From Myxococcales bacterium (GTDB lineage Bacteria > Myxococcota_A > Polyangia > Polyangiales > Polyangiaceae): a stretch of 64,000 bases of DNA. Shown here piece after piece: positions 7,663 through 16,563 of the stretch. Every line of letters begins with the position of its first letter. Within the stretch, counting starts at the first letter, position 1. The notes beneath the pieces are model-generated. The model was not told the origin of the DNA. It did not search any database and worked only from the letters and a program-made list of their open reading frames with translations. The stretch covers positions 434,001 to 498,000 of the forward strand of contig JADJCA010000001.1 in the NCBI GenBank assembly GCA_016703425.1. Direction: 5' to 3'. The position numbers and the translations under genes are program-made.

Positions 7663-8986
7663 TCAGTGAACGCCGACGGCGATGCCATAGGCTTCTGCCA
7701 GCGACTCGATAGGGTGGACGGGCTTGACGCCGTTTTCCTTGGCAAGGCGCTGCCCGGCGAGCTGGCAGTCGGTGACGACGACCTTCGCCTCGGCGTTGGT
7801 GACGCCACGCACCAGGCGGCCCGCGTAGCGGCGACCCTCTTCGTAGTACTGCGCCTTCATGCCCCACGTGCCGTCCACGGCGGAGCATTGCTCGATGATC
7901 TCGACCTCCGTGTCGGGCAAGAGCCCGAGCACGCGCGCCGGGTACGCCGATCTTCTGTGCGCGGAGGTGACAAGGCGCGTGATACGCGACCTTGCCGAGG
8001 CCACCGGTAAAGTCCTTGTTGAGCTTCTTCTGCTTCCGAAGGTCGTCCAGGAACTCCATGAGGTCCATGGTGGCGAGCGCGACTTCTTGCGCGTCTTTGG
8101 TCCCAAGAAGCTCGGGGTATTCCTTCTTCAGCATGTAGCTGCAGGTCGGCTGCGTGACGACGACCTTGCGGCCCTGACGCACCTCGGGAAGCAGCGCGGC
8201 GACGTTCGCCTTCGCTTTGGCGACGGCGCCCTCGACGTCGCCGCCGTCGACGTTCGGCATGCCGCAACACTCCTGCCGCGGTCGAACGACCGCGAAGCCG
8301 TTCTTCTCAAGCACGCGCACGGCGTTGGCCGGGACGGCGGGGAAGTTGTAGTCACCGAGGCATGTCGCGAAGAGCGCCACGGTCCCTTCACGGCCCGCTC
8401 CGTCGACCGGCGTGTGGTGCCGGAGCCACTTCTCAAAGGGCTCCACGGCGAAGGGCGGAAGGGGGAACTCCGCGGAGATGCCGGCCGTCGCCTCCATGAC
8501 TTTGCGGACGAGGCGGCTCTGATGCACCAGGTTCGTAGGCCCGGCGAAGAAGCCGCTCACGAGGCTCCCAAGGAGGCCCGGCTCGCCGAGCGCACGGTCT
8601 TGGATCGGAATCCCGTTCCGGCGAGAGCGCTGCGCCTTCTCGCGCGCCAAGACCCGCGGCACGTCCACTTGCCACGCGTGGCCTTCGTCGACCGTGTACG
8701 GGCACTTGATGTAGCAAAGCTTGCACTGCCAGCAGTGGTCGGTGGCGCTCGCGAAGTCCTTGTCGTCGAGGAGCTCGGCGCCCTCCGCCCCACGCTTCTC
8801 GATGTCGCGATCGATGCGCGCGAAGATGTCGGGAAAGGAGCCGCAGTAGTTCACGCACATGCGGCAGTTGTGGCAAATCTCGAGGACGCGCCGCATCTCG
8901 ACGGTGAGGTCGGCCGCGTCCCAATAGCGGTCCTCGCTCGGCGAGCGGACCGGGGGCGCATGCGGCATCGGGTCGATCTTTGACAT
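7663..8986 (-). CDS. CCG-domain Fe-S oxidoreductase, HdrD/GlpC-like (one frameshift)
   Basis: Iron-sulfur oxidoreductase resembling GlpC and heterodisulfide reductase HdrB/D. Two [4Fe-4S] motifs are seen: C38xxC41xxC44xxxC48 and C85xxC88xxC91xxxC95. These are followed by two cysteine-rich CCG domains (ECCGMPNVDGG, then PCHLRAQ and CSAVDGTWGMK). The frame from ATG 8986 is lost near 7944-7950, just after Ala-Gln-Lys-Ile-Gly. The -1/+2 frame then continues the family sequence (YPARVLGLLPDTEVEIIEQC) to the TGA at 7663-7665. One surplus base explains this; the reconstructed product is about 440 residues. Both halves are well conserved, so a sequencing error or a very recent mutation is likelier than old decay. 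Confidence 0.85.
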
Positions 8987-9099
8987 CAGGTCCTCGTCCA
9001 CTCGTCGAACATTGGCGGCGCCTCTCCCAACGCCGCCTTTGGTGGGTGGAGACCGCGGGGCCCCGCCCGCGAGCGGGAGCCCCTGATCTCGCGCCGGAC

Positions 9100-9522
9100 T
9101 CAGCCCTTGAGGCTGTCGAGCATCTTGGTGAAGCGCCCCGCGTGGCTCTTCTCGGCCTTGGCGAGCGTCTCGAACCACTCGGCGATGTCGTCGAAGCCCT
9201 CTTCGCGCGCGGCCTTCGCCATGCTCGGGTACATGGTCTCGTACTCGTGGGTTTCGCCGGCGATGGACGCCTTCAGGTTCAGCTCGGTGCTGCCGATGGG
9301 GAGGCCCGTCGCGGGGTCGCCCGCTTGCTTCAGGTAATCGAGGTGCCCGTGGGCGTGCCCCGTCTCACCATCGGCCGTCTCCTTGAAGTTGCCGGCGACC
9401 TCGGGGAGGCCCTCGATGTCGGCAACCTTTGCGAAGTACATGTAACGGCGGTTCGCCTGGCTCTCGCCGGCGAAGGCGTCTTTGAGGTTCTGGTGGGTCT
9501 TGGTTCCTGCAAGCTTCGGCAT
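9100..9522 (-). CDS. Rubrerythrin family protein (ferritin-like domain only)
   Basis: Di-iron peroxidase of 140 residues. The four-helix ferritin-like domain is complete: ESQANRRY supplies the first Glu ligand, E-x-x-H follows in helix 2 (ETADGETGHAHGH), and ETHEYETMYP and ETLAKAEKSH supply the rest. The C-terminal rubredoxin domain of classical rubrerythrin (CxxC pairs) is absent, so it needs an external electron donor; the Fe-S oxidoreductase encoded next is a candidate. ATG at 9522 matches the family start. The gene follows perR by 47 bp on the same strand, so it is probably PerR-controlled. Confidence 0.93.
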   Translation of the reverse strand: MPKLAGTKTHQNLKDAFAGESQANRRYMYFAKVADIEGLPEVAGNFKETADGETGHAHGHLDYLKQAGDPATGLPIGSTELNLKASIAGETHEYETMYPSMAKAAREEGFDDIAEWFETLAKAEKSHAGRFTKMLDSLKG

Positions 9523-9569
9523 GACGGTGTCCCTTTCTTCTACGCTGTCGCTAGTCACGTTTTCAGGAG

Positions 9570-10034
9570 TCAGTGCGCGCGGTCGCCGGCGGCGCGGTCT
9601 TGGCACTCACGGCAGACGCCGCGGTAGAGCGTTTCGACCGCGGCGACCTGAAAGCCGTGGGCCGCGAGCGCGTCCTGGCGGTCCGGCAGAACCTCACCGC
9701 GGTCTAGCAAGGGCAGGTCGAGGATGCTCTCGCACACGCTGCAGATGGCGTGCTCGTGGGGCGCGGTGTTGGGGTCGAATCGAGACGCGGTGCCGACGCG
9801 CAACAGGCCGGCTGTGCCAGCGCTCGAGAGCGCGTCGAGTGTGTTGTAGACGGTAGCGAAGCTCAGGCCCGGATGCGCGTCGCGCAGGCGCTCGTAGATC
9901 GACTGAGCCGTCGGGTGGGATGCGTCGTCGGCGAACAGCTCAACGATGGCGCGACGCTGCGCGGTGATCTTGAAGCCTGCCGCCCGCAGGCCCTCAAGCA
10001 TGCGAAGCGAAGCGGGGCTCTTCTCGGGCAACAC
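9570..10034 (-). CDS. perR: Fur-family peroxide-responsive regulator, PerR-like
   Basis: Metal-dependent DNA-binding repressor of 154 residues. The winged helix is at about 20-82. The regulatory metal ligands fit PerR rather than Fur: His40, Asp87, His93, His95 and Asp106 (Fur has Glu at the last position). In PerR, oxidation of these histidines releases the repressor from DNA. Structural zinc is bound by C98xxC101 and C141xxC144. The GTG start at 10034 is set by a strong AAGGTGA ribosome site a few bases upstream. A palindromic PerR-type operator lies 14 bp before the start, which implies autoregulation and control of the downstream cluster. Confidence 0.9.
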   Translation of the reverse strand: MLPEKSPASLRMLEGLRAAGFKITAQRRAIVELFADDASHPTAQSIYERLRDAHPGLSFATVYNTLDALSSAGTAGLLRVGTASRFDPNTAPHEHAICSVCESILDLPLLDRGEVLPDRQDALAAHGFQVAAVETLYRGVCRECQDRAAGDRAH

Positions 10035-10047
10035 GCGGTCACCTTAG

Positions 10048-10062
10048 TGAGAATGATTCTAA
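10048..10062 (-). promoter_or_regulatory. PerR box upstream of perR
   Basis: On the minus strand the site reads TTAGAATCATTCTCA, centred on 10055. The core AGAAT-C-ATTCT is a perfect 5-1-5 palindrome and the whole fits the 7-1-7 Fur/PerR operator (TTAnAATnATTnTAA) with two mismatches. It lies just upstream of the ribosome site and would overlap the promoter. It is one of the few AT-rich stretches in the region. Confidence 0.75.
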
Positions 10063-10095
10063 ATGACAAGGCCCGCGTGCGCGCCAGCCGCCAGC

Positions 10096-11935
10096 TCAGG
10101 GCTTCGGGCGGCGGCCGCCAAGGACCGCGAGCTTCAGGTACGAGAGCTGACTCGCCGCGGCTTGCTTCACGACGTCGAGCTTGCTCGTATCACGCCCCTT
10201 CGGTTCGCTCTTGAGCTCGCCGGCCTCGTAGAGCGTGCGGGTCTTGGCGCGCTGGAGCTTGCCGCTGGAGGTCTTGGGCAGGGTCCCCGCAGGCAAGGCG
10301 ACGACGTCGTCAAGCGTGAGGCCGAGGCCTTCTTGGACCGCGCGGCGGACGGCTTGGCCAATCTCGGCGGCGCGCGCGAGATCTTCCGGCGCTTGCACCT
10401 CGAAGGCCAGCGCGACGCGCTCCCGATCACGTTCGTTGCCGCTCGGGTCGCGAGCGCCGAAAGCCACGACGTTGCCCTTTCGAACGCCGGCGATCTTCGA
10501 CGCCTCCCACTCCATGTCTTGCGGGTAGTAGTTGCGTCCGTTGACGATGACGACCTCTTTGGAGCGACCGCAGATGAAGACACGACCGTCGTGGAGGAAG
10601 CCGAGATCGCCGGTGCGCAGGTAGTCGCCGGCGAAGCTCTCGCGCGTGCGCTCGTTGTCGTCCCAGTACGACTTCATGACGCTCGGACCCTTGATGCGTA
10701 GCTCTCCAACCTCTGCCGGGGAAAAGGGGAGCGCCGCTCGTCTCGTCCTCGAGCGCGAAGACGGCGATGGAGTGGTCGGGGAAGTTTGGACCGCACGAGA
10801 CAAGACGGACAGCTTGCTCGGCGTCCTCGGGCACCGTCTTCACGACGCCGTCGGCCCACAACGTCGGGCCGTCGACGGACAGCGTCTTCATACCCTCTCC
10901 AAGCTCCGTGAAGGCGATGGCGAGCGACGACTCGGCCATGCCGTAGGATGGCAGGAACGCCTCCTTCTTGAAGCCCACCTTGCCAAAGGCGGTGACGAAC
11001 GCCTCGAGCGTTTCAGGACGAATCGGCTCGGCGCCGCAGCCGGCGACGCGCCAGTTTGAGAGGTCGATGCCGTCGAGATCCTTCTCGCGAATGCGCTTCA
11101 CACAGAGGGCGTAGGCAAAGTTGGGCGCGTACGCGATGGAGCCCTTGTGACGCGACATCGTCTGAAGCCACGTGACGGGACGCTTCAAGAAGAGCAGCGG
11201 CGGCTGGTACACGACGGGCGTCGCCGTCGTCAGCGGGGCGAGCACGAAGCCGATGAGTCCCATGTCGTGGTAAAGCGGCAGCCACGAGATGGCGACGTCG
11301 TCGGGGTTGATGCGCAGACCGTCGTGCATGATGCATTGAATGTTGGCGGCGAGGTTCCCGTAGGTGAGGGCGACGCCCTTCGGGCGAGACGTCGAGCCAC
11401 TCGTGAACTGCAAGAACGCCATGTCGTCCATGGTGATCTTCTCCGGCCGAAGCGCCTCCATCGACTCGCGGATGGCCTCGATGGCGACCACCTGCTCGAG
11501 CGCCGGGCAGGCGGCCTGCACAGTGCCAAGCATGCGCTTGATGCGCGTCTCGGTGATGAGGGCGCGCGCGCCGCTCTTGGCGACGATGTGGCGGGTGTTG
11601 TCGAGGTAAGTCTGGAACTGGCCGAGGCCGAAGGGCGGGTAGATGGGGACCGGCACGAGACCCGCGCGCAGGGCGCCAAAGAAGCAGAGGATGAAGTCCT
11701 CGTTGGCCGGCAGGATCAGCGCGACGCGATCACCCTTCTTTAGGCCGAGCGCCTGGAAGGCGCCGCCATAGCGGCCGCTGGCGCGCTCGATGGCGGTAAA
11801 CGAGAACGAGGTCTCGCTGGTGCCCTCAGCACCGGGGGTGCCGGGAACGCCGGTCTCCGGGACGAAGCGAAAGCCTCGCGACGGGTCCGCCTTTGCGGCG
11901 TCTTCGATGGCCTGAACCAGAGTGCGCGCTGCCAT
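10096..11935 (-). CDS. Fatty acyl-AMP ligase (one frameshift)
   Basis: Adenylate-forming enzyme of the FAAL group, which activates fatty acids as acyl-AMP, usually for transfer to a carrier protein. The N-terminal part from ATG 11935 has the AMP-binding P-loop (FTSGSTSRPKG), the LPLYHDMGLIG motif and GYGMAESS-like A5 (SYGMAESSLA). The frame is lost at the run GGGGAAAAGGGG at 10718-10729. The continuation (GELRIKGPSVMKSYW, the TGD motif, NGRNYYPQDME and TSSGKLQR) is in another frame to the TGA at 10096-10098. The reconstructed length of about 610 residues fits the family. No polyketide or peptide synthetase and no carrier protein lie nearby. The break is probably a homopolymer error. Confidence 0.85.
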
Positions 11936-12083
11936 GGATTCGGCTCCTTACCAGAGGCCCCGGGCGTCCAGAAGCGGTTTGGCGCAAACGTGGAGCCTGG
12001 GCCGCCGTGTACTCAAGCCGGAGGCGGCGCTTGCGGGTGGCCGGCGGTGAGGGCGGAGCCAGCGCGCTCGCGTCATTCCGTTC

Positions 12084-12121
12084 CCCTGGCCACGGACACC
12101 CGATTTCGTCCGTGGCCAGGG
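12084..12121. repeat. 14-bp perfect inverted repeat
   Basis: CCCTGGCCACGGAC at 12084-12097 pairs perfectly with GTCCGTGGCCAGGG at 12108-12121 around a 10-base loop. It lies in the 199-bp space between the divergent acyl-AMP ligase and the lipoprotein gene, 13 bases before the ATG at 12135. It has no T-run and is not a normal terminator. The core CCACGGACAC-N8-GTCCGTGG recurs at 59221-59246. The rest of the intergenic space (11936-12083) holds nothing recognisable. Confidence 0.8.
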
Positions 12122-12134
12122 CTGGGTTGGAGAA

Positions 12135-13811
12135 ATGGCCACGAAATCGTCGCTTGCCCTTGGCCGAGCACGTGCAACAGCACGGGCCATGCGGCCCCCC
12201 CCGTCAGCGTCGATTCGCTCGCTTGTGGCATTCCTGGCGCTCGCACTTGGCGGGGCGTCCATCGCGTGCGGCACGTCCGCCCCAGCCGAATACGGCGAGA
12301 CCGACGACGAACTCCGGGTAGGTCCCCCCAACGCTCGTGCTGACGCAGACGCCGAGGGCCGTGCGTCGGTGCGAGCCGGCGTTCTCACGCTCTCCTTCGA
12401 GGGCCCTTTGGCGAAGGAGGTCGTCGACGGGGAGCCCGCCCTTACGCTCCGCGGAAAGGCGAGTCGAAACCTATCGTCGCTCCTGTCGTTCGTGCCCGAC
12501 GACGCTTTCGGAAAGGCAACTCTGACGGGCCCGCGGACCTTCGAGATTCGGCTCCAGGGTGGTCACGAAATCAACACCATCCTCTCGGGCATGCCGCTGC
12601 GGCTCGCGGTTCAAACGACGAGCGGGGCCGCAAAGGTCTACGAGGCGGCTCTCTATCTGGGCGGGCACTTCGAGTCCTCGCCGACGCCCCTTCGCGTCGA
12701 CGGCTCCATCGACGCTGTTTGGTCCGGCGTGGCAAGCGATCCGCTGCGGTACCGCACGCGCGTGGTCGCTGCTCGAACGCCAGCGAGCCTCTCGGTGGTA
12801 GGCGTCGGCGGTGCCGCCACGACACTTCAGCGCTCACCGCGCGTCTTTGACGTGGACTTCGGCTTCGATCAGCTCCCGCTCGTCGCGCCCGCGGCAGCAA
12901 CCTTCACGGCAGCGTTCGCCCACGCCGCACCGCTCACCGCCACAGCGACGATGGACCTCAGGCTTCGCGCGGTGGCCCTGACGACGGGCGAGCTCGACAC
13001 CGCGTTCCCGGAGAAGTGCGAGGCCACCGTTCGCCGATGCCTCGCACGGAAGGGCGCCGCGACGGACCTCGGCGAATGCGGCAGCTATCGCGCCGTCAAG
13101 CGCTGCAAATACGAGCCGCCGCCTCCCGATCCGGGGGACGCGGCTGTGGCAGCGCGCATCGCCGCCGCCGTCGGAACAGCGACCGGCGTCGCCTTCAATC
13201 CCGCGGTCCTCTCGACGCGCGTCGACGGCCAGCGCACGGTCGTTCAGGTGTCCGTGGGCAATGGCGCGGCGGAATTTGCGCTCGGCGCCGCCGTGGAGCT
13301 GATCGCCATCACCGATCGGCCCCGTTTCACCGATGAGTGGACGGTGAATCGCTTCGAGCGCCAGCTCGGCGGACTCGGGCTCGCTGGCGGCCGCATCAAA
13401 GCCCACGGCTCGCCAAACGGCATGGCACCGGTCTGGCAGCTTGTGGTCGACAACGTCGCGGGCCGGTCGACGGTTGCCATACAGGCCACCAGCGAGTCGA
13501 CGTCGGTGCGCATCCCGTGGGCCTACGATGAAGGCGCCTTCCGCCAATTGGCCCCGGCGCTCGTCGTCGAATCAGCCTTGGGTCTCGCGGCGCAAGCGGG
13601 CCTGTGGGCCGAGCTCGAGGTCTATCTGCGCTCCGTGGAGCGCTTCGCAAGCGCGTCGGGCCTCGAGGCGATGACGCCTTCCACCTCGCCGGTGGGCTTC
13701 GACCCGTCGACAGAAGTGCAGCTAGGCGCCTCAAGCATCTGGGGCGACAACGCGTTCTACGTGACCATGAATCGCGCCACCGGTGCGGTGCGCGTCGACA
13801 ACTTCAACTGA
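12135..13811 (+). CDS. Large uncharacterised lipoprotein
   Basis: Predicted lipoprotein with signal hydrophobic core LVAFLALALGGA and lipobox Ser-Ile-Ala-Cys. ATG at 12135 gives 558 residues with a long basic N-region and is preceded closely by GGAG; ATG at 12189 gives a more usual 27-residue signal and is equally possible. The mature part is about 510 residues of mixed alpha/beta sequence. A central Cys pair group (CEATVRRCL, then LGECGSYRAVKRC) probably forms disulfides. No known domain was recognised. It is transcribed divergently from the acyl-AMP ligase and is followed by a conserved 87-residue gene. Confidence 0.75.
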   Translation: MATKSSLALGRARATARAMRPPPSASIRSLVAFLALALGGASIACGTSAPAEYGETDDELRVGPPNARADADAEGRASVRAGVLTLSFEGPLAKEVVDGEPALTLRGKASRNLSSLLSFVPDDAFGKATLTGPRTFEIRLQGGHEINTILSGMPLRLAVQTTSGAAKVYEAALYLGGHFESSPTPLRVDGSIDAVWSGVASDPLRYRTRVVAARTPASLSVVGVGGAATTLQRSPRVFDVDFGFDQLPLVAPAAATFTAAFAHAAPLTATATMDLRLRAVALTTGELDTAFPEKCEATVRRCLARKGAATDLGECGSYRAVKRCKYEPPPPDPGDAAVAARIAAAVGTATGVAFNPAVLSTRVDGQRTVVQVSVGNGAAEFALGAAVELIAITDRPRFTDEWTVNRFERQLGGLGLAGGRIKAHGSPNGMAPVWQLVVDNVAGRSTVAIQATSESTSVRIPWAYDEGAFRQLAPALVVESALGLAAQAGLWAELEVYLRSVERFASASGLEAMTPSTSPVGFDPSTEVQLGASSIWGDNAFYVTMNRATGAVRVDNFN

Positions 13812-13921
13812 TGTCCAGGCGCCCAAGCGCCGGGGACAACGTAGGCAAAGGGCCGAGCGCCTTCCGGCGGGGCGTCGCGACCCTCTTTACAGGGCTCGGT
13901 TTTCCTTGGGATACTTCCGCC

Positions 13922-14185
13922 ATGGGTCTCATCGACAACGACGAAGCAGCTCGCCGTTTGGCGCGCGCCATTGCCAGCGACATCTCCCTCTACAACGAGG
14001 AGAAGATCGTCAACGGCATCACCAACGACAACCTCTTCACGTCGTTGGCCGAAGAGATCGAGGAGGGCCGGGCTCTCTTCAAGAAGCGCGTCTCGCCGGA
14101 GCTCTACCCGAAGAACTATTACGACCGCGCGCTCATCGACATTGTGATCAAGAACAAGGGTCACATCAAGTCGAAGCTCTGGTAG
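13922..14185 (+). CDS. Conserved small protein of delta-proteobacterial type
   Basis: An 87-residue acidic, soluble protein without signal or membrane segment. Its sequence (LARAIASDISLYNEEKI near the start, EEIEEGRALFKKRVSPE in the middle) resembles small conserved proteins of unknown function seen in Myxococcota and related phyla. ATG at 13922 is the family start; the frame is open upstream inside the preceding gene but without sense. The gene lies 33 bp upstream of the pseudouridine synthase gene and is probably co-transcribed with it. Confidence 0.75.
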   Translation: MGLIDNDEAARRLARAIASDISLYNEEKIVNGITNDNLFTSLAEEIEEGRALFKKRVSPELYPKNYYDRALIDIVIKNKGHIKSKLW

Positions 14186-14218
14186 CCGGGGCGTTGCTTC
14201 GGCAGGCTCGGGGCTGAC

Positions 14219-15208
14219 GTGTCCTCCGAGCCGTTTGACCTCCTCGTGCCGCGCGCCGAAAAGGGCAAGCGGCTCGATCAGTTTCTGGTGGGCGCGCTCG
14301 CCGGCGCGACCCCTGCGCCCTCGCGCGCCACGGTCCAACGGTGGATCCAAGAGGGCCTCGTACTCGTCCGCGGGCAGACGGCCACGAGCGCGAACGTCCG
14401 CGTGGCCGAGGGTGACCGCGTGGTCGCCACGCCCGGCCCAGAGCCGCGCTCGGCGGCGGTCCCCGACGCCGAGGTCGTCTTCGAGGTTCTGCACGAGGAC
14501 GCGTCGCTCTTGGTCGTGTGGAAGCCTGCGGGCCTGGTCGTGCACCCGGCCCGTGGGCATGAGAGCGGGACGCTCGTAAACGGGCTCTTGGCCCGCGGGT
14601 ATTTTCGCGGCGACATCGCCGATGAGCGCGACCGCGAAGGGCACCTTCGGCCCGGCATCGTGCACCGGCTCGACGCGGGGACCGCAGGCGTGATGGTCGT
14701 GGCGCGAACGGCGACGGCGCGGGAAGCGCTCAAGGCGCAGTTCCAGGCCCACTCCATCGACCGGGTGTACGAAGCGCTGACGCTCGGCGTCGCCGAGGCG
14801 AAGACGCACTCGACCCTTCACGGGCGGCACCCCACCGATCGAAAGCGCTTCACGACTCGCGTGCGCGAGGGAAAGCGCGCCGTCACGCACGTCGAAGTGG
14901 TCGAGCGGCTAGGGGAGTTGGCGACCCACGTACGCTGCCGTCTCGAGACGGGGCGCACGCACCAGATTCGCGTCCACCTCGCGGAGGCCGGGACGCCCAT
15001 CGTCGGCGATCCCCTGTACGGCAAGCGCGCCGGTCATCGCAGCAGCGAGGTGGCACGCGTCGGCGAAGCGCTGGGCCATCAAGCGCTCGTCGCGCGGGTC
15101 TTGGGCTTTGACCATCCCAAGAGCGGCAAGCGCGTGCGCTTCGAGGCACCGTTGCCTGAAGACTTCCTCCAAGCCCTCGCGGCCCTCCGGAGCCTCAGCT
15201 CCCCTTGA
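14219..15208 (+). CDS. RluA-family ribosomal pseudouridine synthase (RluD-like)
   Basis: Enzyme of 329 residues that isomerises uridine to pseudouridine in rRNA. An S4 RNA-binding domain occupies about residues 13-80 (KRLDQFLVG onward), followed by the catalytic domain. The active-site motif is HRLDAGTAGVMVV, with the catalytic Asp in place; RluD has HRLDKDTTG. The closing R-T-H-Q-I-R-V-H motif is present. The architecture fits RluD best but the target uridines cannot be read from sequence. The start is GTG at 14219. The last 14 bp overlap, tail to tail, the end of the flippase-like gene. Confidence 0.92.
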   Translation: MSSEPFDLLVPRAEKGKRLDQFLVGALAGATPAPSRATVQRWIQEGLVLVRGQTATSANVRVAEGDRVVATPGPEPRSAAVPDAEVVFEVLHEDASLLVVWKPAGLVVHPARGHESGTLVNGLLARGYFRGDIADERDREGHLRPGIVHRLDAGTAGVMVVARTATAREALKAQFQAHSIDRVYEALTLGVAEAKTHSTLHGRHPTDRKRFTTRVREGKRAVTHVEVVERLGELATHVRCRLETGRTHQIRVHLAEAGTPIVGDPLYGKRAGHRSSEVARVGEALGHQALVARVLGFDHPKSGKRVRFEAPLPEDFLQALAALRSLSSP

Positions 15209-16220
15209 GCAGCTTCGGGTAGCGACGCTTCAGGACCGACAGGGCGATGAAGCCGACCAGGACTGCGAACCAAAGCGTCGAGAAGCGCACGAGGATCATG
15301 GACGCCGTGCTCGCAGGTCCGGGAACCTTGCCGAGCTCCATGAGCTGCCCCTGAAGGGCGCTCTCGGTCACACCAAGGCCACCGGGCACCGGCACGAGGG
15401 CGCCGGCGAGCGTGCTCGTCGCGTAGAAGAACGTGGAGAGCGGGATCGACACGTTGGCGCCAAAACCGCGAAGGATCACGTAGAGCGACATGCACTCGAG
15501 AAACCACGCGACGACCGAGAGCACCGTGGGCCACAAAAGGTTTCGCGGCGCCACCAAGACGGCGAGGCTCTCGTAGGCGTCGTGCAGCTTGGGGCCGAGC
15601 TTCGCGAAGGGGCCCGGCAACTTCTCCACGATGCCGATGATCGTGAGCGAGATGGAGCGCGACGCCACGATGACGAGCAACGTCAAGACGAGGACCGAGC
15701 CAACCCCAGCCCAGACGAGGCCGCCGGAGAAACCGAGCGAGCCGACGACGATGAGCGCGATGATGCCGATGAGATCGGTGACGCGCTCGGCGACGACGAT
15801 GGGCGCGGTCTTGGCGACCGGCACCCCGTGGGTCTCGAGGAGGACGAGTGACTTGAAGACCTCGCCGACTTTGCCCGGCGTCACCGTGAGCACAAAGCCA
15901 GAGAGGAACGTGAGGAAGCTGTCGCTTGCCGTGATGGCGCGCTCGCCGTCGGCCTTTCGCAAGAGGCCGAGCCGCGCGAGGTAGAACTCCCACTTGAAGA
16001 AGCGAAGGACGTAGTTGCCGAAGGCCAGCGCGCAGCCGAGCACGAAGGTGCTCCATGCGTAGTCGCGGAGGCGCTCGCCGATCTCACCGACGCCTCGGTA
16101 GATGGCGAAGGCGCCGTAGACCAGGACGAAGAGGATCATCACGACCAACACCTTGCGCAGCGGAACGCCGGCGGGCTTGGGTGAGGTGGTGGACCCGCTG
16201 GTGGGCGGAACGTCACTCAT
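15195..16220 (-). CDS. Flippase-like/LPG-synthase transmembrane-domain protein
   Basis: Integral membrane protein of 341 residues with about eight hydrophobic segments. It fits the UPF0104/lysylphosphatidylglycerol synthase membrane-region family: the F-F-K-W-x-F segment near the start, the TPGKVGEVFKSL motif in the first half, and the PGGLGVTE motif near residue 280. Members without the soluble synthase domain are thought to move or present lipids. The start is ATG 16220, which overlaps the stop of a possible small membrane-protein gene. No partner enzyme is nearby to suggest the substrate. Confidence 0.85.
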   Translation of the reverse strand: MSDVPPTSGSTTSPKPAGVPLRKVLVVMILFVLVYGAFAIYRGVGEIGERLRDYAWSTFVLGCALAFGNYVLRFFKWEFYLARLGLLRKADGERAITASDSFLTFLSGFVLTVTPGKVGEVFKSLVLLETHGVPVAKTAPIVVAERVTDLIGIIALIVVGSLGFSGGLVWAGVGSVLVLTLLVIVASRSISLTIIGIVEKLPGPFAKLGPKLHDAYESLAVLVAPRNLLWPTVLSVVAWFLECMSLYVILRGFGANVSIPLSTFFYATSTLAGALVPVPGGLGVTESALQGQLMELGKVPGPASTASMILVRFSTLWFAVLVGFIALSVLKRRYPKLLKGS

Positions 16221-16384
16221 CGCTTTGACCTTCGCGCACGAAGGATGCGCGGCACGAACATGGAGAACACGAGGGCGACGCCGAGCACCGCCGCGGCGGC
16301 GAAGAACCACGGCGGCGCTTCCCAAAGACCGCGCCGGAGGCCGGGTTCGGGGCGCTTGACGATGACGGTGTTGGCCTCTTGCAC
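16217..16384 (-). CDS. Possible small single-span membrane protein
   Basis: A 55-residue reading frame from GTG 16384 with one hydrophobic segment (WFFAAAAVLGVALVFSMFV) and a basic C-terminus (RILRARRSKR), the form of a tail-anchored protein. Its stop overlaps the start of the flippase-like gene by ATGA, which supports translation. The start is uncertain because no ribosome site is clear, and the frame stays open upstream to 16594. The 179 bp up to the MoxR start on the other strand would be a divergent promoter region; nothing specific was seen there. Confidence 0.4.
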   Translation of the reverse strand: MQEANTVIVKRPEPGLRRGLWEAPPWFFAAAAVLGVALVFSMFVPRILRARRSKR

Positions 16385-16563
16385 AGGTTGCCTCGCGACG
16401 GAGCCGACGCTCCTCGGCGCTCTTCTCGCGCGTCGTGCCAAGACTCTCTCGGCGCCGCAAGGCCTGATTGCCGCGCCCTTCACCGCAATGGGGGCGACAA
16501 GACGCGGTCGAGATCGACGTCGGGTCGCGCAGAGGCCCCGGCAACCTGGTACCTTGGGACGCC

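Noticed and set aside
12084..12121. Strong hairpin considered as a rho-independent terminator
   Set aside because: It lies between two divergent gene starts and has no T-run after the stem.
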